Source of the DNA: Candidatus Polarisedimenticolaceae bacterium
GTDB taxonomy: Bacteria; Acidobacteriota; Polarisedimenticolia; Polarisedimenticolales; DASRJG01
Assembly: GCA_036275915.1 (NCBI GenBank)
Contig: DASUCV010000011.1
Coordinates: 1 to 64,000, forward strand
DNA: 64,000 bases
Direction of reading: 5' to 3'
Translations under genes and position numbers: made by a program
In this document: positions 40,089 to 49,428 of the stretch, piece after piece
Layout of the letters: the number at the start of each line of letters is the position of its first letter
How positions within the stretch are numbered: the first letter of the stretch is position 1
The notes under the pieces: model-generated
Told to the model about the DNA's origin: nothing
The model's database searches: none
Seen by the model: only the letters and a program-made list of their open reading frames with translations

Positions 40089-40729
40089 CGGACGAGCGCG
40101 AGCAGGTCGGAGCATCCGCGCTGCTCGGCGGCGCGGCGTGCCTTCTTGCCGGCCTCGCCGGTGAGCGCGAGGTCGGGTGCCGCGCGGAGGAGCGCCTTGA
40201 CGGTCGCGACGTGCGCCTCGCACGAGCCGTACGCGTAGTCGATGTCGAAGGCGCCGGCGGTTGCGACCGACAGCGGTGTCTCGCCGTCCTTGGCGTAGTG
40301 AGGATCGGCGCCGCGTGCGAGGAGCGCCTGGACCGCTTCGGCCTCGGCGTACCCGGCCGCCATGAAGAGCGCTTGGTCCAGCTCGTGCGAGGGCGCGGTG
40401 CAGGTCGCCGCGAGGCGGATCGCCGCGGGCATCTGGCCCTTGTGAAGGGCGTGAAGGAGCGGCGTCCAGCCGTTCACGCCGCTGCCGCGGTGCGGATCGG
40501 CGCCGCGGGCGAGGAGCAGCTCGATCGCATCGACGTGTCCCGTGCGGGCGGCGAGCGCGAGCGGGGAGATCGTGAAATGTCCCCCGGCGTTCGGGTCGGC
40601 GCCGGCGTCGAGAAGGGTCTTCATCGCTGTGAGATCGCCGCCGGCGGCGGCGCCGCCGAGGGGCGTGGCGCGGCAGCCGAAGGTGAGGGACCCCGCGAGG
40701 GCGAGCAAGGCGAGCGTGCGGATGTTCAT
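40085..40729 (-). CDS. Ankyrin-repeat lipoprotein
   Basis: Exported protein of 214 residues with a lipobox (LTFGC near residue 17-21) and four to five ankyrin repeats (LKTLLDAGADPN-type: AMKTLLDAGADPNAGG, AIELLLARGADPHRG, AVQALLARGADPHYA, TVKALLRAAPD). Two extra cysteine pairs lie in the repeat region. GGAGGA precedes ATG 40729. Ankyrin repeats bind proteins; the partner is unknown. Confidence 0.85.
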   Translation of the reverse strand: MNIRTLALLALAGSLTFGCRATPLGGAAAGGDLTAMKTLLDAGADPNAGGHFTISPLALAARTGHVDAIELLLARGADPHRGSGVNGWTPLLHALHKGQMPAAIRLAATCTAPSHELDQALFMAAGYAEAEAVQALLARGADPHYAKDGETPLSVATAGAFDIDYAYGSCEAHVATVKALLRAAPDLALTGEAGKKARRAAEQRGCSDLLALVR

Positions 40730-40765
40730 GGCCGTTCCTCCGCGGCCAACATACTGCAAACTACT

Positions 40766-42193
40766 TTACGATGCAAAGTTTCGTAAGTACGGCTTCACGT
40801 CCATCTTCCGGGCGGTGGACCGGGAGCTCATGAACCGCACGACGCCGAAGACCGGCCGCTCGGGGCCCCACGGCCGGTCGAACCGGCCGAGCACCCAGAA
40901 GATCCCCGAGTACGAGTTCGGGTCGCGGCCGTCGAGCGCGTACTTGTTGTTCAGCTCGATGAGGACCGAGAGCGCCGTCTCGGGATCGGGGGTCCATTCG
41001 AGGATCTTCTTCCCCCACAGCATGCGCAGGTAGTTGTGAATCCGTCCCTCGCGAACGAGCTGGCGCTGCGCCGCGTTCCAGAGCGGATCGTGCGTCGATG
41101 CCGCCTCGAACGCGTCCAGCGTGTACGTCGCGTCGCGCGGGTCGCTCGCATGCTCGGCGAGCGTCCGCAGCGCCCAAGGCGGCAGAGCCTCGAAGCGATC
41201 GTAATCGTCCCGGCGCGCGCAGAAGTGGTAGCCCAGCTCGCGCCACGTGACCGCCTCGTCGAGGAACGCCTCGGCCGATCGTGACATGCCCCAGAAGCCC
41301 TCGCGCTTTCCGGCGCGCTCCCTGCCGAGACGATCGGGCGTCCACTGCTCGCGCGCCGCGATCGCCGTCAAGACCTCGTGGATCGAGAGGTGGCCGAAGT
41401 GGAGGTACGGCGAGAGCCGGCTCGAGACGTCGAGATTGACGTCGTTCCGGTCGTCGGCGTAGCGGTCGAGCTTCTCCTCGATGAACAGCTCGAGGCGTGC
41501 TCGCGCGCTCTCCGCACCGCCGCGGAAATCCTCGACCGGTGGAACGCCGTTCAACTTCGGAGCTCCTCCCGCCGGCCATCGCGCGAGGATCTCCTTCGGG
41601 ATCGATGCCCCGCGCACACGGGCCGCGCGTGCCAAAGGGTCGCCCGCCGGGAGCTCGTGGAGGCGCTCGGGAAGCCGCTTCTGAAGATGGCGCCGGAACG
41701 CATACGCCGTCGGGAATTCCTTCTCGGCATCGTCGAGAGGCAGCAGGCCGGTCGAGTCGATCGATTCCAGCGACACGTCGAGCCGCTCCGCCGCGCGCCG
41801 GATCATCCGTGGCAGGAAGAAGCAGGGATATCGGTCGGTGACGACGAGAGCGGCGTCACGCGCGAGCGTGGGCAAGAGGTCCGACCCATCTCCGGGCACG
41901 GGCTCGACATACGGGTGATACGTGATCCCGGCAGCGCCGAACCGCTTGCCGTTGTCGGCCATCCCGTCGATGACGAAATTGTGAAAGCGGTCGCTCGCCC
42001 ATCGGTACCCGCAGCGAAGCGGCTCGAGCACGAGGAGAGGCTTCCCGATCGCGAGCGCGGCCTCGATCGCGCGCTCCAGGCCGAAATTCGAGCGGGTTCG
42101 GCGCGCGGCGATCATCCAGTAGAGAACGAACGCGCGCTCGGGCCGCACGGGTGCCTCGTTCTCCTTCCTGATCCGGGATACCGGGACGCTCAT
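40766..42193 (-). CDS. phr: Class II CPD DNA photolyase
   Basis: Light-driven repair of cyclobutane pyrimidine dimers using FAD. The 475-residue protein has the class II hallmarks: RAFVLYWMIAARRTRSN at the start, SRLSPYLHFGHLSIHEV, the WRELGYHF segment, LRMLWGKKILEW, NNKYALDGRDPNSYSGIFW and RPVFGVVRFMS. The start at ATG 42193 is supported by a -10 box exactly six bases upstream. The frame is open further upstream to 42310, but that part has no family similarity. Confidence 0.92.
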   Translation of the reverse strand: MSVPVSRIRKENEAPVRPERAFVLYWMIAARRTRSNFGLERAIEAALAIGKPLLVLEPLRCGYRWASDRFHNFVIDGMADNGKRFGAAGITYHPYVEPVPGDGSDLLPTLARDAALVVTDRYPCFFLPRMIRRAAERLDVSLESIDSTGLLPLDDAEKEFPTAYAFRRHLQKRLPERLHELPAGDPLARAARVRGASIPKEILARWPAGGAPKLNGVPPVEDFRGGAESARARLELFIEEKLDRYADDRNDVNLDVSSRLSPYLHFGHLSIHEVLTAIAAREQWTPDRLGRERAGKREGFWGMSRSAEAFLDEAVTWRELGYHFCARRDDYDRFEALPPWALRTLAEHASDPRDATYTLDAFEAASTHDPLWNAAQRQLVREGRIHNYLRMLWGKKILEWTPDPETALSVLIELNNKYALDGRDPNSYSGIFWVLGRFDRPWGPERPVFGVVRFMSSRSTARKMDVKPYLRNFAS

Positions 42194-42205
42194 GCGCGCA
42201 TTATG
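42194..42205 (-). promoter_or_regulatory. Putative leaderless promoter of the photolyase gene
   Basis: On the minus strand CATAAT (42205-42200) is followed by GCGCGC and ATG, the same six-base spacing and even the same six bases as at the thermonuclease gene. No strong -35 is seen. Confidence 0.45.
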
Positions 42206-42256
42206 GGTCGGCGTTTTCGGCAACGGGCAGGCGCGACGTAGAAGATGCGCGCCCGC

Positions 42257-42290
42257 TTGACGGAAAGTCGATTCACCGTACATCAGATCC
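42257..42290 (+). promoter_or_regulatory. Leaderless promoter of the coiled-coil gene
   Basis: TTGACG at 42257-42262 and TACATC at 42279-42284 are 16 bases apart, and the ATG at 42291 follows after six bases. This is the best supported leaderless case because both hexamers are visible. Confidence 0.6.
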
Positions 42291-42704
42291 ATGGCGGCGC
42301 GGAAGATCACGCTCGAAGAATCGATCGCGCGTCTCGCGAGAGAGACCGGCGCTTCGGAATCGTTCGTCGAGAAGGTGCGCGCGCTGTTCCTCGGTCGCGG
42401 GATCGATCTCGAAGACAGCTCGGAGCCTTACACGCACGCCCTCGTCGATGCTTTCCGCCGCCATGCGAGCCTGCGGCAGCAGCTCGACGACGCGCGCGCC
42501 TCGCTCGTGAAGCTCCACACCAACCTCGCCGAGATGGGGGAATCGTTCCAGGGCCAGCTCGGGCGCCTGCGCGCGCTGCGCGATTCGCTCGAGCGCAAGA
42601 GCGCGGACATGCGCCGCGTCGCGATCGGCGACGGGAAAAGCTTGCGACTCGTCCCCGGAGAGCACGATCGCGCGATCGTGCCGGGCCCGGACGAGATCCA
42701 ATAA
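42291..42704 (+). CDS. Coiled-coil protein of unknown function
   Basis: The 137-residue protein has no signal peptide or membrane helix. Residues 60-115 form a clear heptad pattern (FRRHASLRQQLDDARASLVKLHTNLAEMGESFQGQLGRLRALRDSLE). The N-terminus is helical and acidic. I recognise no family. It is divergent from the photolyase gene and has its own promoter. Confidence 0.65.
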   Translation: MAARKITLEESIARLARETGASESFVEKVRALFLGRGIDLEDSSEPYTHALVDAFRRHASLRQQLDDARASLVKLHTNLAEMGESFQGQLGRLRALRDSLERKSADMRRVAIGDGKSLRLVPGEHDRAIVPGPDEIQ

Positions 42705-42740
42705 GGGCCGTCGAAGGACTGGGGGTGCCGCTGGTGCCGG

Positions 42741-43640
42741 TCAGCTCTTGATCGGCACCGGCGGCGATTTCGCCGCGACCGCGACCCCGGCGATGACGAG
42801 CAGCCCCCCGATCAGGAAACGCACCGTGAAATGCTCGTGGAGCGCCACGACGCCGGTGACGACCGCGATGACGGGCGTCAGATAGGCGATGAGCGCGACG
42901 CGGTTCGCGCGCACGTGGCGGAGCAGCCAGTAATACAGCGTGAAGGTGACCGCCGATCCGCACACGGAGAGGTACGCCAGCGATCCGATCGTCGCAGGCG
43001 TCCAGGCGATGGGCTGTCCGCGCTCGAAGATGAGGGCCAGCGCTCCCATGACCGCAGCCGCGATCGCCATCGGAACCGCGGCCAGCGAGATCGGATGGAT
43101 CGCGGCACCGTAGCGTTTGACGAGCACGCTCGACAGCGACGACACGAGAGGGGAGAGCAAGAGGACGGCCGCGGCGTGGGCCGCCTTCGGACCGCCGATC
43201 TTCGCGAGGTCCTCGGAGAAGATCACCACGATCCCCGCGAACGCGACGACCGCGCCGACGCCGGCGGCGGCCCTGAGCGGCTCGTGCGGCAGAATCCAGT
43301 GCGCGAAGAGGGTGACGAGCAGGGGGAAGGTCGCGAAGAGGATCGACGCGAGCGCGGAGGGCACGTACAGCTCGCTCCAGTAGACGACGCCGTAGGAGAC
43401 CGAGAAGAACAGCAGGCCGTTGACGAACCACAGCGTCTTCTCGTGCGGCTGCCTCCCGAGCTCGACCTTCGAGGCTCGGGCTATCGCGAGCAGGATCGTC
43501 GTGGCGATCGCGAACCGGATCGCGACCGCGGTGAACGGCGGAAGCCCCGCGAGACCGACACGGATCGCGGCCCACGTCGTTCCCCAGACCAGCGTGAGCA
43601 CGGTGAAGACGGCCGCGACGACGCGGCGGCCGGGGTTCAG
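42741..43640 (-). CDS. EamA/DMT-family transporter
   Basis: Drug/metabolite-type transporter with ten predicted membrane helices and two EamA repeats ([27 protein letters not shown] and [24 protein letters not shown]). Length is about 299 residues if translation starts at the CTG at 43640, which overlaps the rmlA stop (CTGA) like the ATGA overlaps elsewhere. No ATG, GTG or TTG lies at a better place, so the start is uncertain. The substrate is unknown. Confidence 0.8.
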   Translation of the reverse strand: MNPGRRVVAAVFTVLTLVWGTTWAAIRVGLAGLPPFTAVAIRFAIATTILLAIARASKVELGRQPHEKTLWFVNGLLFFSVSYGVVYWSELYVPSALASILFATFPLLVTLFAHWILPHEPLRAAAGVGAVVAFAGIVVIFSEDLAKIGGPKAAHAAAVLLLSPLVSSLSSVLVKRYGAAIHPISLAAVPMAIAAAVMGALALIFERGQPIAWTPATIGSLAYLSVCGSAVTFTLYYWLLRHVRANRVALIAYLTPVIAVVTGVVALHEHFTVRFLIGGLLVIAGVAVAAKSPPVPIKS

Positions 43641-44512
43641 GCGCTCTCCTCGTCCAGCATGCGGCGGAGGTAGTCGGCGTACGCGCCCGCGCCCATCCGC
43701 TCGGCGAGCCGGGACACCGCGGCGCGGTCGATGAACCCCATCTTGAACGCGACCTCCTCGAGGCATGCGACGCGGAGCCCTTGCCGCTCCTGCAGCGTCT
43801 GGATGAAGTTCGACGCCTGGAGCAGCGAGTCGTGCGTGCCGGTGTCGAGCCACGCGAACCCGCGGCCGAGGATCTCGACCTGGAGGGTGCCCGCCTCGAG
43901 GTACGCGCGGTTGACGTCGGTGATCTCGAGCTCGCCGCGCGGCGACGGCTTCAGCCGCTCCGCGATCTTCACGACGTCGTTGTCGTAGAAGTAGAGACCG
44001 GTCACCGCGAAGCTCGAACGCGGGTGGGCCGGCTTCTCCTCGATGGCGAGCGCCCGGCCGTCGCGATCGAAGCTGACGACGCCGTACCGTTCGGGATCAC
44101 GGACGCGGTAGGCGAAGACCGTCGCTCCCGACGTGCGCGCCGCGGCGCGCTTCAGGACGGCGGCGAACCCCTGACCGTAGAAGATGTTGTCGCCGAGCGC
44201 GAGCGCGACCGCATCGCTCCCCACGAACGCGCGCCCGATCAAGAACGCCTGCGCCAGCCCCTCGGGCCGCGGCTGGACGGCGTACGCGATGCGGAGGCCG
44301 AGCGATCGCCCGTCTTCGAGCAGACGCTCGAACGATGGCCGATCCTCGGGCGTTGTGATGACGAGGATGTCGCGGATCCCGGCGAGCATGAGCGCCGAGA
44401 GCGGGTAATAGACCATCGGCTTGTCGTAGACCGGCAAGAGCTGCTTGCTGATCCCGCGGGTCACCGGGTACAGGCGCGTGCCCGCGCCGCCGGCGAGGAC
44501 GATGCCCTTCAT
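43637..44512 (-). CDS. rmlA: Glucose-1-phosphate thymidylyltransferase
   Basis: First step of dTDP-rhamnose synthesis. The 291-residue protein starts [18 protein letters not shown] and has the RmlA motifs [25 protein letters not shown] and EEKPAHPRS, with [13 protein letters not shown] near the end. It overlaps rmlB by ATGA. rmlC and rmlD are not in the window, so the final sugar could be another dTDP-deoxyhexose. Confidence 0.95.
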   Translation of the reverse strand: MKGIVLAGGAGTRLYPVTRGISKQLLPVYDKPMVYYPLSALMLAGIRDILVITTPEDRPSFERLLEDGRSLGLRIAYAVQPRPEGLAQAFLIGRAFVGSDAVALALGDNIFYGQGFAAVLKRAAARTSGATVFAYRVRDPERYGVVSFDRDGRALAIEEKPAHPRSSFAVTGLYFYDNDVVKIAERLKPSPRGELEITDVNRAYLEAGTLQVEILGRGFAWLDTGTHDSLLQASNFIQTLQERQGLRVACLEEVAFKMGFIDRAAVSRLAERMGAGAYADYLRRMLDEESA

Positions 44513-45537
44513 GCGCCGAGCCGCTCCCGCGTGTACTGCGCCTTGGCCTGCACCGCATCCACCCATGCGCGATTCTCGACGTACCAGCGAACGGTCTCGG
44601 CCAGACCCGCGGCGAACTCGCGCGACGGCGCCCAGCCGAGCTCGCGACGCGCTTTCTTGGAATCCACGGCGTAGCGGCGGTCGTGCGCGCTGCGATCGAC
44701 GACGTGCGTCTTGAGCTCGCGGTACGGACGCTTGCCCGACGGCACGATCGACTCGAGCGCGCCGCAGATCATGTCGACGAGCGCGAGGTTCGTCCGCTCG
44801 TTCCCACCGCCGATGTTGTAGCGCTCGCCCGCCTTGCCGCGATCGAGCGCGGCGAGGATCCCCGCGACGTGATCCTCGACATGCAGCCAATCGCGCACGT
44901 AGAGCCCGTCGCCGTAGATCGGCAGCGGACGCCCGTCGAGCGCGTTCAGGATCGTCAGTGGGATGAGCTTCTCGGGAAACTGATACGGACCGTACGTGTT
45001 GCTCCCGTTCGTGATGACCGCAGAGAGGCCGTAGGTCCGTGCGTAGGCGCGCACGAGGTGGTCGGCCGCCGCCTTCGTCGCCGCGTACGGCGAGTTCGGC
45101 GCATAAGGGGTCGACTCCAGGAACGACCCATCGTCGCCGAGCGCGCCGTACACCTCGTCGGTCGAGACGTGGACGAAGCGTACCGCCGGATGCCGGCGGC
45201 GCATCGCCTCGAGCAGCTCGAACGTACCGACGACGTTCGTCGCGACGAAGTTTCTCGGCCCGTCGATCGACCGATCGACGTGGCTCTCGGCGGCGAAGTT
45301 CACGACCGCCGACGGCGTGTGCTCCGCCAGGAGCTTCTCGACGAGAGCGCCGTCCGCGATGTCGCCTTCGACGAACGTGAAGCGGGAGTCGCCGCTCACG
45401 TCGGAAAGGTTCAGCTTGTTGCCCGCGTAGGTGAGCTTGTCCAGGACGACGACGCGGCGGGAGGGCTCACGGAGGGCGGCCCTGACGAAGTGGCAGCCGA
45501 TGAAACCCGCGCCGCCCGTGATCAGCCAGCAGTCCAC
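44509..45537 (-). CDS. rmlB: dTDP-glucose 4,6-dehydratase
   Basis: NAD-dependent SDR enzyme making dTDP-4-keto-6-deoxyglucose. The GTG start at 45537 is preceded by GGGAGG at five bases and places the Rossmann motif ITGGAGFIG at residue 6; 342 residues is normal. Catalytic features: STDEVYG with Thr-Asp-Glu, [10 protein letters not shown] with Tyr and Lys, and [24 protein letters not shown] box lies 22 bases upstream of the start (45565-45560, minus strand), possibly its -10, within the divergent region with the aminopeptidase-like gene. Confidence 0.95.
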   Translation of the reverse strand: MDCWLITGGAGFIGCHFVRAALREPSRRVVVLDKLTYAGNKLNLSDVSGDSRFTFVEGDIADGALVEKLLAEHTPSAVVNFAAESHVDRSIDGPRNFVATNVVGTFELLEAMRRRHPAVRFVHVSTDEVYGALGDDGSFLESTPYAPNSPYAATKAAADHLVRAYARTYGLSAVITNGSNTYGPYQFPEKLIPLTILNALDGRPLPIYGDGLYVRDWLHVEDHVAGILAALDRGKAGERYNIGGGNERTNLALVDMICGALESIVPSGKRPYRELKTHVVDRSAHDRRYAVDSKKARRELGWAPSREFAAGLAETVRWYVENRAWVDAVQAKAQYTRERLGA

Positions 45538-45591
45538 CCCAGCCTCCCTGAGGCCGGGCATTGTAGACTGCCGCCCCGAATCGAGGTTCTC

Positions 45592-46695
45592 ATGAAGCAC
45601 GCGTTCGATCTCGAGAAGTTCCTCATCGACGTCTTCGCGCCGGTCGCGGGCGAGAAGACCGGCGTCGTGATCGACACGCCGACGGCGAAGACGCCCGACA
45701 ACCCGGCCTGGAAGGAACGGCGCGCGATGGCGGCGGAGTGGCGCGACGGCCTCGAGAAGCTCGGCAAGAAGATCGGCTTCGAGACCCTCCCGCTCGTCAC
45801 CTTCCCGTGCAACGGGACGAGCGGCGCCGATTTTCCCGAGATCGGCGAGATCGGCGGCAAGGCCGCGAAGATGGCCGATGTTCTCGACGGGACGAGCCTC
45901 CTCCTCGTCCTCACCGAATACTCGATGACCGCCGCCCTCTGCGACGTCTGCGCGCGGCGGCCCGGCGCGCACGTCTTCCGCTCGGCGAGCATGCCCGGTG
46001 TCCAAAAGTGGATGGAGGAGACGTCGCTCGCCGCCGACTACAACGTGGTCGCGAAACGCTGCCGCCTCTTGAAGCAAGCGTTCCTCAAGGCCGATCACGC
46101 CGAGGTCGAGTTCTCGACCGGACACAAGTGCCTTTTCGACCTCCGCCACCGCGTCTGCGAAGCCGACGACGGCTACCTGCACCGCGACAAGGACGACGAC
46201 ATCCCGGTGATCAACCTCCCGAGCGGCGAGACCTTCCAGGTCCCCTACGAAGGCGAGATCGCCGGCGACGCGTCGCGCACCGCCGGCGAGCTTCCCGTTC
46301 ACGAAGACGGTGAGCAGCTCGTCTTCCTCGTGGCCGGCAACAAGATCGTCGAGGTGAAGGGGACTGGGAAAGCGGCCGAGCGCTACCGCGAGTTCTTCGC
46401 GCTGGACGCCGCACGCGCGAACGTCGCCGAGATGGCGTTCGGCTGCAACGACGACGCGCGCGTCACCGGCAACGTCCTCGAAGACGAGAAAGCCGGCTTC
46501 CACTGGGCGTACGGCCGGAGCGACCACTTGGGCGGCAAGATCGGCATCAAGGACTTCAAGTCGCCGGCGAACCTCGTCCACCAGGACATCGTCTACGCCA
46601 AGGACAGCCCGATCGCGGTGAAGCGCGCCGACCTTGTCGAGGCGAACGGCAACCGAATCTCGATCATCAGGGATGGAGCGTACGTCCTGTGGTAG
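45592..46695 (+). CDS. M29-type (thermophilic) aminopeptidase-like protein
   Basis: The 367-residue protein matches the M29 metallo-aminopeptidase layout in its last half: NLPSGETFQVPYEGE (one metal-binding Glu), TGNVLEDEKAGFHWAYGRSDHLGG (second Glu and His) and LVHQDIVY, where the family normally has HWD. The N-terminal half is also of the right length. Activity is likely but not proven because of the HQD variant. It is divergent from rmlB and 7 bases from the racemase gene, a pairing consistent with peptide or amino acid turnover. Confidence 0.75.
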   Translation: MKHAFDLEKFLIDVFAPVAGEKTGVVIDTPTAKTPDNPAWKERRAMAAEWRDGLEKLGKKIGFETLPLVTFPCNGTSGADFPEIGEIGGKAAKMADVLDGTSLLLVLTEYSMTAALCDVCARRPGAHVFRSASMPGVQKWMEETSLAADYNVVAKRCRLLKQAFLKADHAEVEFSTGHKCLFDLRHRVCEADDGYLHRDKDDDIPVINLPSGETFQVPYEGEIAGDASRTAGELPVHEDGEQLVFLVAGNKIVEVKGTGKAAERYREFFALDAARANVAEMAFGCNDDARVTGNVLEDEKAGFHWAYGRSDHLGGKIGIKDFKSPANLVHQDIVYAKDSPIAVKRADLVEANGNRISIIRDGAYVLW

Positions 46696-46702
46696 GAGCG
46701 AC

Positions 46703-47842
46703 GTGCTGAACTGGGTCGAGGTCGACGCGGCGGCCCTCACGAACAACGTCGCGGAGTTCAGGCGGCGCCTCGGCACGGGCCCGAAGTTCGGCGCGGTCGT
46801 GAAGTCGAACGCCTACGGCCACGGCATGCGCGAGGTCGCAGGCATCGTCGAGAGCGCGGGCGCCGACTGGCTCTGCGTCAACAACATCGACGAAGGGGTC
46901 GCGCTCCGCGCCACCGGCACGAAGCTGCCGATCCTCATCATGGGCTACGTCGAGCTCGCGTCGCTCCACGCCGTCGTCGAGAACCAGCTCGATCCCATCG
47001 TCTACAACGATGAGACGCTGGACAAGCTCGAAGCGCTGGCCGCCGCCGCGAGAAAGAAGATCGGCGTCCACGTCAAGGTCGAGACCGGAACGCACCGCCA
47101 AGGGGTGCTGGAAAGAGATGTCCCGGCCTTCGTGAAGCGAATCCAAAAGAGCAACGCCCTGACGCTCGCCGGCGTCTCCACGCACTTCGCCAACATCGAG
47201 GACACGACCGACCACGGCTTCGCCGAGCAGCAGATCGCCGCCTACACGCGCATCCTCGAGAGCATCTCCGTGATCGGCGCGTGGCCGCTCCTGCGCCATT
47301 CGGCCTGCTCCGCGGCCGTCCTCCTCTTCAACCGCACCCACCTCGACCTCGCCCGCGTCGGCATCTCGCTCTACGGCCTGTGGCCTTCGAAAGAGACCTA
47401 CGTTTCGTGCCTCGAGCGCGGCAAGGCCTCGCTCGACTTGAAGCCGGTCCTCACCTGGAAGACGCGCATCGCCCAGGTGAAAGACGTCCCCGAAGGCGGC
47501 TACGTCGGCTACGGCCTCACCTGGCGCGCCACGCGCCCGACGAGGATCGCCGTCCTCCCCGTCGGCTACTACGAAGGCTTCAACCGCGAGCTCTCTGGCC
47601 TCGCCCACGTTCTCGTGCGCGGCAAGCGCGCCCCGATCCGCGGCCGCATCTGCATGAACATGTGCATGGTTGACGTGACCGACATCCCGAGCGCATCACT
47701 GGAAGACGAGGTCGTGCTCCTGGGCAAACAAGGCGACGAAAAGCTCACCGCCGAGCAACTCGCCGCCTGGTGCGGCACGATCTCCTACGAGATCGTCTCG
47801 CGCATCCACCCCAGCTTGCCGAGAGTTCTAGTGGGACAGTAA
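46703..47842 (+). CDS. alr: Alanine racemase
   Basis: PLP enzyme converting L- to D-alanine for peptidoglycan. The GTG start at 46703 has AGGAG five bases upstream. The protein (379 residues) carries the PLP Lys34 in VVKSNAYGHG, the HFANIED barrel segment, LDLARVGISLYGL, the catalytic Tyr in YVGYGLTW and RGRICMNMCMVDVTD. Standard length and domain order. Confidence 0.94.
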   Translation: MLNWVEVDAAALTNNVAEFRRRLGTGPKFGAVVKSNAYGHGMREVAGIVESAGADWLCVNNIDEGVALRATGTKLPILIMGYVELASLHAVVENQLDPIVYNDETLDKLEALAAAARKKIGVHVKVETGTHRQGVLERDVPAFVKRIQKSNALTLAGVSTHFANIEDTTDHGFAEQQIAAYTRILESISVIGAWPLLRHSACSAAVLLFNRTHLDLARVGISLYGLWPSKETYVSCLERGKASLDLKPVLTWKTRIAQVKDVPEGGYVGYGLTWRATRPTRIAVLPVGYYEGFNRELSGLAHVLVRGKRAPIRGRICMNMCMVDVTDIPSASLEDEVVLLGKQGDEKLTAEQLAAWCGTISYEIVSRIHPSLPRVLVGQ

Positions 47843-47916
47843 CCGGGTTTTTCTTACATCGTCCCGTGCGCCGAGCTGGAGAACGAGGATGGGATCCGCA
47901 ATGCGCGCACGCCCTC

Positions 47917-48597
47917 TTAGTGCCTCGCCGTCACCACCAACGCGCCCTCGCGCTCGTACAGTTCGCGCGCTAGGCGGATCGCCGACCACGGTTGGCCCAG
48001 GAAGGCGGCAGGGTTGAACGGCCGGCGATCGTAGAAACGATAACGATGCACGTCCTTGAGGCCGGCCCTGTCGAGGAGCAGCTGCCACTGCACCCCCGAC
48101 AGGAACTGCGGGTAACCGTGCTCGCGCGTCACATCGTCGATCAACGAGTCGGCGACACGGCTCTCCCGGTAGATGTGAGAGATCGAGCACAGCAGGCCGC
48201 CCGGCTCGAGGGCCTCGGCCAAGGCGAGGAGCGTCGACTCGAGGTTCGGCACGAAGTAGAGAGCATCGAGCGCGAAAACGTGCGTGAACTTCGCCCCGTG
48301 AAGAGCGTCCGTCAACGATTGTCCCATCTCGATCCGATGGAACCGAGCGTGCGGGACCCCGGCCGAGCGCTTCTGGGCCTGAGCGATCCCCTCGCTCGAA
48401 GGATCGACACCCAGGTAACGGGCGCCGCTCGCCGTCAGGATCGGGGCGGTCCACCCCGTCCCGCACCCGAAATCGAGAACCCTCGCCGAAGGCGACAGCC
48501 CCATCAGCAGATCGACGACCTGGCGGACCACGTCTTCCTTGCCCGCCTGCCACGTGACCGCGCCGCCCTGACGGTACAAATCGTCGAAACCGACCAT
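47917..48597 (-). CDS. SAM-dependent methyltransferase (class I)
   Basis: The 226-residue protein has the SAM-binding motif VLDFGCGTGW near residue 40, motif II LGVDPSS, and FTHVFALDALYFVPNLESTL. The substrate cannot be told. GGAGGGG lies four bases upstream of ATG 48597, and a TAGAAT box sits on the minus strand at 48620-48615. It is divergent from the UPF0158-like gene across a 68-base region. Confidence 0.85.
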   Translation of the reverse strand: MVGFDDLYRQGGAVTWQAGKEDVVRQVVDLLMGLSPSARVLDFGCGTGWTAPILTASGARYLGVDPSSEGIAQAQKRSAGVPHARFHRIEMGQSLTDALHGAKFTHVFALDALYFVPNLESTLLALAEALEPGGLLCSISHIYRESRVADSLIDDVTREHGYPQFLSGVQWQLLLDRAGLKDVHRYRFYDRRPFNPAAFLGQPWSAIRLARELYEREGALVVTARH

Positions 48598-48626
48598 CGC
48601 CCCTCCGCCGCGCCATTCTATCCGGC

Positions 48627-48655
48627 TTGATTCTCATCCACGGACAGCGTTAAAT
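48627..48655 (+). promoter_or_regulatory. Promoter of the UPF0158-like gene
   Basis: TTGATT at 48627-48632 and TTAAAT at 48650-48655 are spaced 17 bases apart. The predicted start near 48662 leaves only about four bases before the ATG at 48666, another near-leaderless case. Confidence 0.55.
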
Positions 48656-48665
48656 TCCGGGCGGC

Positions 48666-49142
48666 ATGAAGCACAAGCCCCTCCACATCAATTGGGACGA
48701 GTTGGAAGCTGCGTTCGAGAACCGCAGCGACGACCTCGTCTACTACCTCGACCTCGTCACCGGCCAGATCGTCCTCGAAGGGGAAGGCGAAGACGCCCAC
48801 TTCGACGATGACGATGAGATGGACGAAGCCGTCGACGAAGGCAACGGCACCAACCGTCCCCAGGTGACGCGCCTCTACGTCGTGACCTTCACGAACGACG
48901 ACGAGCTCGACTGGATGGACGAGTTCCTCGAAGGCGACGGCAAGCTCGAAGACGGTCTCAAGGACAAGCTCATCGAGTGCGTCACCCAGGAATCACCGCA
49001 GGCGTTCAAGGACGGCCTCCGGAACCACGCCGAGGTGCGCGACCGCTGGTTCCTCTTCCGCACCGAGCGCCTCCACGAGGTCATGGACGCCTGGCTCGAC
49101 GAGCACAAGGTGAACCCGGCGAGTAAGCCGCCCTGGAAGTGA
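48666..49142 (+). CDS. UPF0158-family-like protein
   Basis: The 158-residue, very acidic protein starts INWDELEAAFENRSDDLVYYLDLVTGQIV, the usual opening of the UPF0158 group, and ends with the alternating aromatic/acidic pattern VRDRWFLFRTERLHEVMDAWLDEH. Function is unknown for the group. It has its own promoter. Confidence 0.7.
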   Translation: MKHKPLHINWDELEAAFENRSDDLVYYLDLVTGQIVLEGEGEDAHFDDDDEMDEAVDEGNGTNRPQVTRLYVVTFTNDDELDWMDEFLEGDGKLEDGLKDKLIECVTQESPQAFKDGLRNHAEVRDRWFLFRTERLHEVMDAWLDEHKVNPASKPPWK

Positions 49143-49428
49143 AGCAGCGCAGAGTCGGTTAAGCCGACCCCCTCCGAACCGTCCCTCCACCGACATCACG
49201 CGGCCTCAACCGCCCCGCCGGAAGCTACTCCCTCGTCTTACCCCTCGACCTCACGCGTGAGGGCAGCTACGGGACCGACTCTTCAAACAACGAGCGGCCA
49301 CCTTCGATCACCACGTGCGGCCTCGGGAGCCACCGCACCAGCTGCCCCTGATTTCGTCAGATCCCCGGATCTCCACCGACTAGTAGGACGAGGCCGTCAC
49401 CACGCCCGCCTACCCAGGAGGTGGTTCC
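49143..49428. other. Intergenic region before the secreted metalloprotease gene
   Basis: 286 bases without a gene. It contains a perfect 14-base palindrome CCTCACGCGTGAGG at 49249-49262 and an AGGAGG ribosome site just before 49429. No promoter pair is obvious. Confidence 0.5.

Noticed and set aside
42194-42310. A longer N-terminus for the photolyase.
   Set aside because: No family similarity, and a -10 box lies within it six bases before the chosen ATG.
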